From: Nocardioides oceani
Lineage (GTDB): Bacteria; Actinomycetota; Actinomycetes; Propionibacteriales; Nocardioidaceae
Direction: 5' to 3'
NCBI RefSeq assembly: GCF_030412965.1
Contig: NZ_JAUHJQ010000007.1
Location: 148,930 to 212,929, forward strand
Length of the DNA stretch: 64,000 nt
The notes beneath the pieces are model-generated. The model saw nothing but the letters and a program-made list of their open reading frames with translations. It was not told the DNA's origin and searched no databases. Numbering within the stretch: position 1 is the stretch's first letter; every line of letters begins with the position of its first letter. Positions 1-7,938 of this stretch are shown in pieces. The translations under genes were made by a program, and so were the position numbers.

Positions 1-185
1 TCCGAGGAACGAGGACGGCGCGTGGGCGAAGGCGGGTCGAGCAAGCGACGCGACCGAGGAACGAGGTGGCGCGAGCGGGTCGAGACCGGGTGGGGGACGC
101 AGGGCGGCGGCCACAGCACCCGGCTCCCGGGCTCCCGGGCCGCGACGCCCCTCGGCGAGGAGCCCGCTGCTCGACTCGCGGTGGA
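1..185. other. Intergenic left edge with a degenerate repeat remnant
   Basis: No gene is supported in the first 185 bases. Around 71-95 the sequence GCGAGCGGGTCGAGACCGGG resembles the 3' half of the GAGCGTCGTCGAGACCCGGTG core found in the tandem array near 62.6-63.1 kb. CGAGGAACGAGG also occurs twice (about 3-14 and 55-66). This is probably a decayed member of the same repeat family lying downstream of the minus-strand peptidase gene. Confidence 0.4.
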
Positions 186-1415
186 CTACCAGGTGCCGTT
201 GGAGGCCGGGAGCGGGTGGGCGTCGTCGTGGATGACGTAGGCGAGCCCGCCGGAGGTGGGCAGCCAGGCCGACTCGAACTGGCCGCGGTCGTAGGTGCGC
301 CGGACGCCGGCGTTGGTGGGGGCGGCGGGGTCGTTGACCACCACGTCGCCGGCCTGGGTGAAGCCGACGATCACGAGCAGGTGGCCGTTGGTCGCCGAGA
401 TCGGCGCGCCGGACAGCTCCCCGCGACCGAACGAGACCGACGCGACGACGGGGATGCCGGCCTTCACGAGCCGCTCGGCCTCGCGGAGCGAGCGCAGGCG
501 GGTGACGAACGCGTGGCCGGCCAGCGGGGCGGCGTACGCGGTGTTGAAGGGCCAGTTGCCGGTGCCGCGGTACGCCGCGTCGTACGTCATCCGCGCGGCG
601 TGGTCGACCCACGGGTCCTGGTGACCGCTGCCGACCCAGGCGCGGTCGGCCGCCGCGGGCAGCGCGTCGTAGTAGCCCAGCACCATCGAGGTGGACGTCG
701 GCGAGCACCACGCCTCGCCGCCGCCGCCCCACTGCGGGGAGTGGCCCTCGTGGATCATCTGGCTGTAGCGCGGGACGTCGAGCACCACGCCGCGGGCGAC
801 GCCCGGCTTCGACGTCGCGACCTCGCCCGCCGGCAGGCGCGAGGCGACCGCCCCGACGGTGTCGACGACCGCCTTGGCGGCGGTCCCGGTGCGCCGGGCG
901 AGGGAGACGCGCAGCTGGTAGGACGTCAGGCCGCGCGCCGCCTTCCAGGTGTCGACGGCGACGTCGGCGAGGTCGTCGCCCTGGCCGCCGACGCTGGTGC
1001 GGCGGGTGAACTCGTCGCCGGAGGTCCACCGGCCGAGGACGTCCCAGCTCGACTGCCCGCCGCCGGCGGCGCGGCCGCGGACCGACACCTCCACCCAGCT
1101 GTCCCCGCTGGTGGTCGCCGACCAGGAGCCGATCAGCTCGGTCAGCGCGAAGCCCGGCTCCGTCCACGGCGAGAGCCAGTGCCCGACGTCGTACGCCGAC
1201 CCGTCGACCTTCCGCCGGCCCGAGGGTGCCTTGGTCTGGACGAGCGTCCCGCGGGTGACCCGGGTGCCGTCGAGACGCCCGGAGCGCAGCTCGGCCGGGC
1301 TGTCCCACTGGGTGTAGGCGATCGGCCGCGCGGGCGCCGCGGAGGCGGGCGCGGGCACCGCCGCGAGGAGCGAGCCGGTGAGCACGAGGGGGAGGAGGGG
1401 GAGGAGCCGCCGCAT
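186..1415 (-). CDS. Secreted C39-like cysteine peptidase family protein
   Basis: Predicted 409-residue exported protein. Residues 1-27 form a signal peptide (MRRLLPLLPLVLTGSLLAA then an ASA-A cleavage region). The middle is a beta-rich region of unknown role, and the C-terminal part from about residue 215 resembles peptidase C39-like family 2. Visible catalytic features are Cys237 in EAWCSPTSTSMVLGYYD, His345 in NGHLLVIVGF and an Asp in VVNDPAAP just after, giving a papain-like Cys-His-Asp set. The start is chosen at ATG 1415 because it gives the signal peptide and because TACCGT lies 6 nt upstream, a leaderless promoter layout. It is divergent from cysS. Substrate is unknown; the context gives no bacteriocin export partner, so a cell-wall or general extracellular peptidase role is more likely than leader-peptide cleavage. 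Confidence 0.8.
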   Translation of the reverse strand: MRRLLPLLPLVLTGSLLAAVPAPASAAPARPIAYTQWDSPAELRSGRLDGTRVTRGTLVQTKAPSGRRKVDGSAYDVGHWLSPWTEPGFALTELIGSWSATTSGDSWVEVSVRGRAAGGGQSSWDVLGRWTSGDEFTRRTSVGGQGDDLADVAVDTWKAARGLTSYQLRVSLARRTGTAAKAVVDTVGAVASRLPAGEVATSKPGVARGVVLDVPRYSQMIHEGHSPQWGGGGEAWCSPTSTSMVLGYYDALPAAADRAWVGSGHQDPWVDHAARMTYDAAYRGTGNWPFNTAYAAPLAGHAFVTRLRSLREAERLVKAGIPVVASVSFGRGELSGAPISATNGHLLVIVGFTQAGDVVVNDPAAPTNAGVRRTYDRGQFESAWLPTSGGLAYVIHDDAHPLPASNGTW

Positions 1416-1421
1416 GGTGCC

Positions 1422-1427
1422 ACGGTA
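1422..1427 (-). promoter_or_regulatory. -10 element of leaderless peptidase gene
   Basis: TACCGT on the minus strand, 6 nt before ATG 1415. No Shine-Dalgarno sequence is visible, so transcription probably begins at or next to the start codon. Confidence 0.5.
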
Positions 1428-1511
1428 TGTCACACCCGTCCCAGGAGTCACAGGAACGAGTCGGTCCCCGAGGCGGCCGCCGGGGATGCGGGCCGCGCCC
1501 CGCCGCGTCCC

Positions 1512-1517
1512 TAGACT
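1512..1517 (+). promoter_or_regulatory. -10 element of leaderless cysS
   Basis: TAGACT, then six bases, then the GTG start at 1524. No ribosome binding site intervenes. It shares the 108-bp divergent spacer with the peptidase promoter. Confidence 0.5.
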
Positions 1518-1523
1518 GGCGGG

Positions 1524-2921
1524 GTGACCCTGAGGCTCTACGACACCGCGACGCGCGAGGTGCGCGACTTCGTCCCCCTGGAGGAGGGGAGGGCGGGTGT
1601 CTACGTCTGCGGTCTCACGGTCCAGTCCGAGCCCCACGTCGGCCACGTCCGCTCGGGCGTCAACTTCGACGTCCTCCAGCGGTGGCTGCGGCACAGCGGC
1701 TACGACGTCACGTTCATCCGCAACGTCACCGACATCGACGACAAGATCCTCGGCAAGGCCGAGGCGCTCGGCCGCCCGTGGTACGCCCACGCCGCGACGA
1801 TGAAGCGCGAGCTCGACGCGGCGTACGCCGCGCTGAACGTCGCCCCGCCGACGTACGAGCCCGCCGCCACCGGCCACGTCCCGGAGATGGTCGAGCTGAT
1901 CGAGGCGCTCATCGAGAAGGGCCACGCGTACGCCGCCGAGGACGGCTCCGGTGACGTCTACTTCGACGTCCGCTCCTGGCCGGCGTACGGCGAGCTGACC
2001 TCGCAGCGCATCGACGACATGGAGGCCGCCGAGGACGCCGACCCGCGAGGGAAGCGCGACCCGCGCGACTTCGCCCTGTGGAAGGGCCGCAAGGAGTCCG
2101 AGCCGTCGACGGCGTCGTGGCCGAGCCCGTGGGGTCGCGGCCGCCCGGGCTGGCACATCGAGTGCTCCGCGATGGCCGGCAAGTACCTCGGCAGCGCCTT
2201 CGACATCCACGGCGGGGGCGTCGACCTGCGGTTCCCGCACCACGAGAACGAGCAGGCCCAGTCGCGCGCGGCCGGCCACCCGTTCGCGTCGTACTGGATG
2301 CACAACGCCTGGATCACCACCGCCGGCGAGAAGATGAGCAAGTCGCTCGGCAACAGCCTGACCATCCCGTCGGTGCTCCAGCGCTTCCGCGGCATCGAGC
2401 TGCGGTTCTACCTCGTGGCCTCCCACTACCGCTCCCACGTCGAGTTCAGCTTCGAGGCGCTCGAGGAGTCCGCCGCCGGGTTCCGCCGGGTCGAGGGCTT
2501 CCTCGACCGCGCCGGCGAGGTCGAGCCCGGCGCGCTGCCGCAGGGCTTCGTCGACGCCATGGACGACGACCTGGGTACGCCGGCGGCGGTGGCCGTCCTC
2601 TACGACGCCGTCCGCGAGGGCAACCGCCTGCTGCAGGCCGGCGACGCGGCCGGGGCGCGCGAGCGGGCCGGCGCCGTGCGCGCCATGCTCGGCGTGCTCG
2701 GCCTCGACCCCGCCGACCCGGCCTGGGGCGCCTCGTCGCGCGCCGAGGACAAGGCGCAGGCGGCGCTCGACATGCTCATCAGGGCTCGGATGGACGAGCG
2801 GCGGGCGGCGCGGGAGAACCGTGACTTCGCGCTCGCCGACGCGATCCGCGACGAGCTCAAGAACGCGGGGATCTCCGTCCAGGACGGTCCCGACCGCGAC
2901 TACCAGTGGAGTCTTGACTGA
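1524..2921 (+). CDS. cysS: Cysteine--tRNA ligase
   Basis: Class I aminoacyl-tRNA synthetase of 465 residues that charges tRNA-Cys in the cytoplasm. The N-terminal [15 protein letters not shown] (about residues 30-44) contains the first zinc-ligand Cys and the HIGH-type motif. [10 protein letters not shown] and [15 protein letters not shown] carry further zinc and substrate ligands, and KMSKS sits at residues 270-274. The C-terminal helical anticodon-binding region is complete. Full length and immediate coupling to rlmB distinguish it from the shorter paralogue MshC (mycothiol cysteine ligase). The start is GTG 1524 just after a TAGACT -10. The stop overlaps the rlmB start by one base (TGATG), so the two are translationally coupled. 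Confidence 0.95.
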   Translation: MTLRLYDTATREVRDFVPLEEGRAGVYVCGLTVQSEPHVGHVRSGVNFDVLQRWLRHSGYDVTFIRNVTDIDDKILGKAEALGRPWYAHAATMKRELDAAYAALNVAPPTYEPAATGHVPEMVELIEALIEKGHAYAAEDGSGDVYFDVRSWPAYGELTSQRIDDMEAAEDADPRGKRDPRDFALWKGRKESEPSTASWPSPWGRGRPGWHIECSAMAGKYLGSAFDIHGGGVDLRFPHHENEQAQSRAAGHPFASYWMHNAWITTAGEKMSKSLGNSLTIPSVLQRFRGIELRFYLVASHYRSHVEFSFEALEESAAGFRRVEGFLDRAGEVEPGALPQGFVDAMDDDLGTPAAVAVLYDAVREGNRLLQAGDAAGARERAGAVRAMLGVLGLDPADPAWGASSRAEDKAQAALDMLIRARMDERRAARENRDFALADAIRDELKNAGISVQDGPDRDYQWSLD

Positions 2922-3859
2922 TGCCAGGGAACAGCCAGCGCAAGGGCGCGATCCGCAAGACCAGCAAGGGACCCACCGCGGGCTCGGGCGGTCGGGTCAA
3001 GCGCGGCCTCGAGGGCAAGGGCCCGACGCCGAAGGCGAAGGACCGGCCCTACCACAAGGCCTACAAGGACGCGCAGCGCAGCGAGCGCCGCGCCCCCACG
3101 CGGACCCGCAAGAAGACCAGCGACGTCGAGTGGATCGCCGGTCGCAACGCGGTCGTCGAGGCGCTGCGCGAGGGCGTGCCGGTGACCGCCGTGCACGTGG
3201 CCGAGGGCGCCGAGCGCGACGGCCGCCTGCGCGAGGCCTTCCGGCTGGCCTCGGAGAAGGGCATCGGCCTGCTCGAGGTGCCCCGCGGCGAGCTCGACCG
3301 GATCACCAGCGGCGCGGTCCACCAGGGCCTGGTCGCCAAGATCCCGGCGTACGAGTACGCCCACCCCGACGACCTGCTCGAGGCGGCCGCGGCGAACAAC
3401 GAGAAGCCGCTGATCGTCGTGCTCGACCAGATCACCGACCCGCGCAACCTCGGCGCGATCGTCCGCTCGGCCGCCGGCTTCGGCGCCCACGGCGTCGTCA
3501 TCCCCGAGCGGCGGGCGGCCGGCATGACGGCCGCGGCGTGGAAGACCAGCGCCGGCGCCGCGGCGCGGATCCCGGTCGCGCAGACCGTCAACCTGGTCCG
3601 CCAGCTCAAGGCGTACCAGGACGCGGGCTGCATGGTCATCGGCCTGGCCGCCGACGGCGACGTCTCCCTGCCCGACCTCGACCTCGCCGACGGCCCGCTG
3701 GTCGTGGTGGTCGGGGCCGAGGGCGGCGGCCTCTCCCGGCTGGTCGAGGAGACCTGCGACCAGATCGTGTCGATCCCGATGGCCAACACCCTGGAGTCGC
3801 TCAACGCCGGCGTCGCCGCGTCGGTGACGCTCTACGCGATCGCGCAGGCGCGCGCCTGA
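2921..3859 (+). CDS. rlmB: 23S rRNA (guanosine-2'-O-)-methyltransferase RlmB
   Basis: SpoU/TrmH-family 2'-O-methyltransferase of 312 residues, expected to modify the conserved G2251-equivalent of 23S rRNA. Residues 1-65 are a Lys/Arg-rich disordered extension usual in actinobacterial members. A substrate-binding domain (VEWIAGRNAVVEALREG onward) follows, then the SPOUT fold with the three trefoil-knot motifs: LDQITDPRNLGAIVRSA, VVVVGAEGGGLSRLV and IPMANTLESLNAGVAAS. It starts within the cysS stop codon (TGATG). A cysS-rlmB pair is a recurrent actinobacterial arrangement. The downstream metallophosphoesterase starts two bases after the stop, so all three may be co-transcribed. Confidence 0.93.
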   Translation: MPGNSQRKGAIRKTSKGPTAGSGGRVKRGLEGKGPTPKAKDRPYHKAYKDAQRSERRAPTRTRKKTSDVEWIAGRNAVVEALREGVPVTAVHVAEGAERDGRLREAFRLASEKGIGLLEVPRGELDRITSGAVHQGLVAKIPAYEYAHPDDLLEAAAANNEKPLIVVLDQITDPRNLGAIVRSAAGFGAHGVVIPERRAAGMTAAAWKTSAGAAARIPVAQTVNLVRQLKAYQDAGCMVIGLAADGDVSLPDLDLADGPLVVVVGAEGGGLSRLVEETCDQIVSIPMANTLESLNAGVAASVTLYAIAQARA

Positions 3860-3861
3860 CG

Positions 3862-5394
3862 GTGCCCCGGGTGCCGCGTCGCGTCCTCACCACCACCGTC
3901 GCGGTGGTGGTGTGGGCGGTGCTCGCCGTGGCGGTCGGCCTGACCCTGTTCCTCGCCGACGCCCGGACGGTCTCGCTGGCCAGCCACGACGCCGTGGTCA
4001 GGCCGACCCTGGACGGCACCGTCGTGGTCCGCACGGGGCCGGTGCTGCCGGACCTGCGGCTGGACTCCGGCTCGCGGATCGGGGTCGACGTCCGGCTCGG
4101 CAAGACCGAGGCCACGACCCTGGACGAGCTGGTCCAGCGCTACGCCTACATCGGCACCCAGCCCGAGGGGCCGCGGGTGCGCGTCACCGGGGTCGTCGCC
4201 TCGATGGCCCGCGACGCCGCGGTCCGGGGCGGCGTCATCGCCCTGGTCCCGCTCCTCGTGTGGGCCGCGGTCGGCCGCGACCGCCGCCGTGAGCTGCTGC
4301 GCCGCGGCCGCTCCTGGCGCGGAGCAGTCGCCGTCGTCCTCGTCGCCGGCCTGGTCGTCGTGCTGCTCGAGCCGTGGCGCTCCGACGACGAGCCGGTCGA
4401 CGACGCCCGCGCCTGGGTGCCGTTCGCGCAGTGGCTCGGTGCGTCCGTCCCGCTGCCCGAGGAGCTCGCCGGCCTGGAGGTCCGCGGCGACGTCACCACC
4501 TCCCAGACCAAGCGGCTCGTCGAGAGCGCCGTCGACACCTACATGCGGAGCAAGCAGTGGTACGCCGCGGCGGCCGAGGACGCCGCCGGCCTCGACGTGC
4601 GCGAGCCCGCCGAGGACGAGACTGTCGCGCTCCTCGTCTCCGACCGCCACGACAACATCGGCATGGACGAGGTGGCCCGCGCCATCGGCGACGCCGGCGG
4701 CGCGACCGCGGTCCTCGACGCCGGCGACGACACCTCCACGGGCAAGCCGTGGGAGGCCTTCTCCCTCGACTCGGTCACCGCCGCCTTCGAGGACCTCGAC
4801 CGGTACGGCGTCGCGGGCAACCACGACCACGGCAGCTTCGTGCGCGACTACCTGGCCGACCGCGGCTGGACGATGCTCGACGCGAGCGACGGGGAGGTCG
4901 TCGACGGGCCCGGGGGCGCACCGCTCATGGGCGTCGACGACCCACGGTCCAGCGGCCTCGGCGCGTGGCGCGACGAGACCGAGCTGTCGTTCACCGACGT
5001 CGGCGAGCGGCTCGCCGACGTAGTCTGCGACGCCGACGAGCGGGTCGCCACCGTGCTGGTCCACGACGCCAACCTCGGCCGCGAGGTGCTCGACCGCGGG
5101 TGCGCCGACCTCGTCGTCGGCGGCCACCTCCACGTCGCCAGCGGACCCGAGCAGGTGGTCGGCGAGAACGGCGAGGTCGGGCACAGCTTCACCACCGGCA
5201 CGACCGGCGGGGCGGCGTACGCCATCGCGATCGGCTCGAAGATCCGGCGCACCGCGTCGGTCACGCTGATCACCTACCGCGACGAGCGGCCGGTCGGGCT
5301 CCAGGAGGTCGACCTGCTCACCAACGGCGTCTTCGAGGTGGGGGAGTACGTCGAGCTGTCCTACGACGCCCCGGCCGTCGCCGCCGCTCAGTAA
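3862..5394 (+). CDS. Membrane-anchored metallophosphoesterase
   Basis: Predicted 510-residue protein read from GTG 3862, two bases after the rlmB stop. It has one N-terminal membrane segment (about residues 10-32), an extracytoplasmic beta-rich section, then two further membrane segments near residues 119-133 and 153-172. The C-terminal half is a calcineurin-like phosphoesterase with the dinuclear metal motifs in order: LLVSDRHDN (about 256), DAGDDTS (about 287), AGNHDHGS (about 319) and VGGHLHV (about 420). The first motif is D-x-H as expected. Topology places the catalytic domain outside the membrane, so an extracellular phosphomonoester, phosphodiester or lipid head-group substrate is plausible but not shown. 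It converges with the Eis-like gene, whose stop lies five bases away. Confidence 0.8.
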   Translation: MPRVPRRVLTTTVAVVVWAVLAVAVGLTLFLADARTVSLASHDAVVRPTLDGTVVVRTGPVLPDLRLDSGSRIGVDVRLGKTEATTLDELVQRYAYIGTQPEGPRVRVTGVVASMARDAAVRGGVIALVPLLVWAAVGRDRRRELLRRGRSWRGAVAVVLVAGLVVVLLEPWRSDDEPVDDARAWVPFAQWLGASVPLPEELAGLEVRGDVTTSQTKRLVESAVDTYMRSKQWYAAAAEDAAGLDVREPAEDETVALLVSDRHDNIGMDEVARAIGDAGGATAVLDAGDDTSTGKPWEAFSLDSVTAAFEDLDRYGVAGNHDHGSFVRDYLADRGWTMLDASDGEVVDGPGGAPLMGVDDPRSSGLGAWRDETELSFTDVGERLADVVCDADERVATVLVHDANLGREVLDRGCADLVVGGHLHVASGPEQVVGENGEVGHSFTTGTTGGAAYAIAIGSKIRRTASVTLITYRDERPVGLQEVDLLTNGVFEVGEYVELSYDAPAVAAAQ

Positions 5395-5398
5395 CGGC

Positions 5399-6607
5399 TC
5401 AGTAGTAGTCGCGCACGTGCGCGGGCCGGCCGCGCAGCAGCACGTCGAGCACCGCGTCGTCCGCCGCGCTGCCGCCGAGGTGGCCGGCCAGCCGCAGGTT
5501 CGCGGAGTCCTGCGTGCCGGCGTAGGCCAGCGCCAGCCCCTGCGGGGTGTACGTCGCCGCGTCGGCCGGCACCTCGGCGGCCGTGCACGTGCTGACCCCG
5601 TCGCGGACGACCAGCCGGTAGCCGCCGTCCATCACCCCCAGCACGTCGCCGGCGACCCGGAACGCCACCTCCCACGAGCCCGGCGCCAGCCGCAGCCCGG
5701 TGAGCGCGCGGGCCGGGTCGTGCACGCGCAGCATGTAGGGCCGGTGCACCACCCGGCGCCAGGCGTAGGCCGGCAGCACCAGCCGCGCCGCGTCCGCGCC
5801 GGAGGTGGTGAGCCGGACGGTGCGCGCGACGGTCGCGAAGGAGCCCAGCACCCGCCACAGCGCCCGGTGCGCGTCGCCGGTCAGGCCGACCAGGTCGTGG
5901 ACGGTGATGACGGCCGACTCGTCGTAGCCGGTGCCACGGTCCCACGAGGCGAAGCCGGTCACCCGGCCGTCGGCGTCCTCGGCGACGGTGATGGCGGTGA
6001 CCTCGTCGAGCAGCTCGGCGTCGGTGGCGGTGTCGGACGGGCCGCGGCGGGTCAGCGGGCCGTTCTGGGCGGCCGCCCACGCGTCGTACACCGCCCGGAC
6101 CGCGGGGACGTCGGCCACCGTCGCGCGGCGCACGGTCGTGCCGTCGGCCGGCGGGCGGACCGCGGCCAGGTCGGCGGTCAGCAGGTCGACGTCGTCGAGG
6201 GCGGTGACCACCTCGTAGCCCAGCCGGCGGTAGATGCCCGGGGCGGTCGGGTAGAGCGCGCTCAGCGCCTCGCCCCGCTCGGCCGCCTCGCCCAGCACGA
6301 CGCGGAACAGGTCCGCGAGCATGCCCTGGCCCCGGTGCTCGGCGGCGACCGCGACCCCGGCGATGCCGCACGTCGGCACCGCGGCCCCGTGGAACCACGA
6401 GCCGAGCTCGAGCCCGATGACGCGGGCGAGCAACCGGTCGCCGTCGGGGCCGGTGGCGAAGGTGCCCCACGAGTGCCGCCCCGGCGGCGGCCAGCCCTCC
6501 GCGGTCGGCGGGCGCCAGCCCTCGGGCGGGGCGCCGAACGCCTCCTGCCCCAGGGCGAGCGTCTGCCCCAGGTCGTCGGCGGTCAGCAGGCGGGTGGTGC
6601 GGGTCAT
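5399..6607 (-). CDS. Eis-like GNAT family N-acetyltransferase
   Basis: A 402-residue protein with the length and layout of the Eis (enhanced intracellular survival) family: an N-terminal GNAT domain, a second degenerate GNAT domain and a C-terminal SCP2-like domain. The acetyl-CoA-binding signature is visible as VAAEHRGQGMLADLF (about residues 85-99), followed by ALYPTAPGIYRRLGYEVV. The chain ends in aromatic residues (RDYY); in characterised Eis proteins the C-terminal carboxylate takes part in catalysis. Known relatives acetylate amines of aminoglycosides, polyamines or lysines; the substrate here is unknown. Start ATG 6607 lies 7 nt after TAGGTT on the minus strand, a leaderless arrangement, divergent from the acyl-CoA dehydrogenase. 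Confidence 0.85.
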   Translation of the reverse strand: MTRTTRLLTADDLGQTLALGQEAFGAPPEGWRPPTAEGWPPPGRHSWGTFATGPDGDRLLARVIGLELGSWFHGAAVPTCGIAGVAVAAEHRGQGMLADLFRVVLGEAAERGEALSALYPTAPGIYRRLGYEVVTALDDVDLLTADLAAVRPPADGTTVRRATVADVPAVRAVYDAWAAAQNGPLTRRGPSDTATDAELLDEVTAITVAEDADGRVTGFASWDRGTGYDESAVITVHDLVGLTGDAHRALWRVLGSFATVARTVRLTTSGADAARLVLPAYAWRRVVHRPYMLRVHDPARALTGLRLAPGSWEVAFRVAGDVLGVMDGGYRLVVRDGVSTCTAAEVPADAATYTPQGLALAYAGTQDSANLRLAGHLGGSAADDAVLDVLLRGRPAHVRDYY

Positions 6608-6614
6608 GGCGGCG

Positions 6615-6643
6615 AACCTACGGCGTCCCGGCCGACCTAGGCT
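6615..6643. promoter_or_regulatory. Divergent leaderless promoters (-10 hexamers)
   Basis: The 42-bp divergent spacer holds two -10-like hexamers. TAGGTT on the minus strand (6615-6620) is 7 nt from ATG 6607, and TAGGCT on the plus strand (6638-6643) is 6 nt from ATG 6650. Both genes would therefore have little or no leader. Confidence 0.5.
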
Positions 6644-6649
6644 GGGCGC

Positions 6650-7810
6650 ATGCCGACGAACGTGGAGAGGCTCCTGCCGGGCGAGGACGCGGAGGCGCTG
6701 CTGGACCTGGCGCGCTCCATCGCGACCGAGAAGCTCGCGCCTCAGGTCGCCGAGATGGAGGAGCGTGCGGAGTTCCCCGCCGAGGCCTACGCGCTGCTCG
6801 GGCGGGCCGGCCTGCTGAGCCTGCCGTTCCCCGAGGCCGACGGCGGCGGCGGGCAGCCCTACGAGGTCTACCTGCAGGTCATCGAGGAGCTCGCGACCGC
6901 GTGGCCGAGCGTCGGCGTCGGCGCCTCGGTGCACTCCCTGACCGCCACCGTCGTCGCCGCCCACGCGACCGAGGAGCAGCGCGCGACCTGGCTGCCGCGG
7001 ATGCTCTCGGGCGACTGGCTCGGCGCCTACTGCCTCTCCGAGCCCCAGGCCGGCTCCGACGTCAGCGCGATCGCCACCAAGGCCGTCCTCGAGGGCTCGC
7101 CGGAGGACGGGGAGTACGTCGTCACCGGCACCAAGCAGTGGATCAGCAACGGCTCGCACGCCGACTACTACATCCTCTTCGCGCGCACCGGCGAGGACCC
7201 CAAGCGCGGCCTCTCCGCGTTCGTCCTCCCCGGCGACACCTCCGGCGTGTCCTTCGGGGCGCCCGAGAAGAAGCTCGGCCTCCACTGCGACGTCACCACC
7301 CAGGTGATCCTCGACGGCGCTCGGATCCCCGCGGCCAACCGGATCGGGGAGGAGGGCGCCGGCATGCGGGTGGCCCTCTCCGCGCTGGACGCCGGCCGGC
7401 TCGGCATCGCCGCGGTCGCCACCGGGATCGCCCAGGCCGCGCTCGACCACGCGGTCGCCTACGCCCGCGAGCGGAGGCAGTTCGGCCGGGCGATCGGGGA
7501 GTTCCAGGGGCTGCAGTTCCTGCTCGCCGACATGGGCGCGGAGGTGGAACGGGCGCGGGCGACGTACCTCCACGCCGCGCGGCTCAAGGACGCCGGCCGC
7601 CCCTTCTCCCGCCAGGCGAGCATCGCCAAGCTGAGCGCCAGCGACGCCGCGATGCGGGTGGCGACCGACGCGGTGCAGGTGCTCGGCGGCAACGGCTACA
7701 CCCGCGACTACCCCGTCGAGCGGCTCTTCCGCGACGCCAAGATCACCCAGATCTTCGAGGGCACCAACCAGATCCAGCGGATGGTCATCGGCCGCGACCT
7801 GCTCCGCTGA
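6650..7810 (+). CDS. Acyl-CoA dehydrogenase
   Basis: FAD-dependent acyl-CoA dehydrogenase of 386 residues, the usual family length, catalysing alpha,beta-desaturation of an acyl-CoA with electrons passed to ETF. Visible motifs are [10 protein letters not shown] and [17 protein letters not shown] in the middle beta domain, [15 protein letters not shown] in the C-terminal helical domain, and the catalytic-base segment [18 protein letters not shown] (Glu near residue 370). This Glu position is that of short/medium-chain enzymes rather than isovaleryl-CoA dehydrogenase. It is monocistronic behind a leaderless TAGGCT promoter. Lying just upstream of the putatively KstR-regulated importer, it may belong to lipid or side-chain degradation, but acyl specificity cannot be read from sequence alone. 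Confidence 0.92.
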   Translation: MPTNVERLLPGEDAEALLDLARSIATEKLAPQVAEMEERAEFPAEAYALLGRAGLLSLPFPEADGGGGQPYEVYLQVIEELATAWPSVGVGASVHSLTATVVAAHATEEQRATWLPRMLSGDWLGAYCLSEPQAGSDVSAIATKAVLEGSPEDGEYVVTGTKQWISNGSHADYYILFARTGEDPKRGLSAFVLPGDTSGVSFGAPEKKLGLHCDVTTQVILDGARIPAANRIGEEGAGMRVALSALDAGRLGIAAVATGIAQAALDHAVAYARERRQFGRAIGEFQGLQFLLADMGAEVERARATYLHAARLKDAGRPFSRQASIAKLSASDAAMRVATDAVQVLGGNGYTRDYPVERLFRDAKITQIFEGTNQIQRMVIGRDLLR

Positions 7811-7876
7811 CCCGGCCGCGCCGCCGCGGGGACGGGCGACAACCCACTCGGGCGGACGGCCAAACGTGTGGGCGCC

Positions 7877-7891
7877 GTCACCTTTGGTGAC
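7877..7891. promoter_or_regulatory. Inverted repeat GTCACC-TTT-GGTGAC
   Basis: Perfect 6-bp arms around a 3-nt centre, 16 bp upstream of the KstR-like site and in the promoter region of the importer operon. It may be an operator for a second regulator, possibly substrate-specific. No candidate regulator gene is adjacent. Confidence 0.35.
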
Positions 7892-7903
7892 CGGCCTCGT
7901 TAG

Positions 7904-7925
7904 GAACTAGTACCTGTTCTAGTTC
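7904..7925. promoter_or_regulatory. KstR-like operator upstream of ABC importer operon
   Basis: GAACTAGTACCTGTTCTAGTTC has perfect 7-bp outer arms. The inner TAGTACCTGTTCTA (7908-7921) matches the TnnAACnnGTTnnA consensus described for the TetR-family steroid-catabolism repressor KstR with one mismatch (TAC for AAC). It ends four bases before the GGAGGA ribosome binding site (7930-7935) of the first binding-protein gene, so occupation would block transcription initiation or early elongation. Confidence 0.6.
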
Positions 7926-7938
7926 TTGTGGAGGACCC

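Noticed and set aside
66..1514. Plus-strand ORF opposite the C39-like peptidase
   Set aside because: The minus-strand frame has signal peptide and catalytic residues; this one has none and is rich in Arg/Gly/Ala.
1524..2921. MshC (mycothiol cysteine ligase) instead of CysS
   Set aside because: Full-length 465 residues and coupling to rlmB fit CysS; MshC is shorter and found elsewhere.
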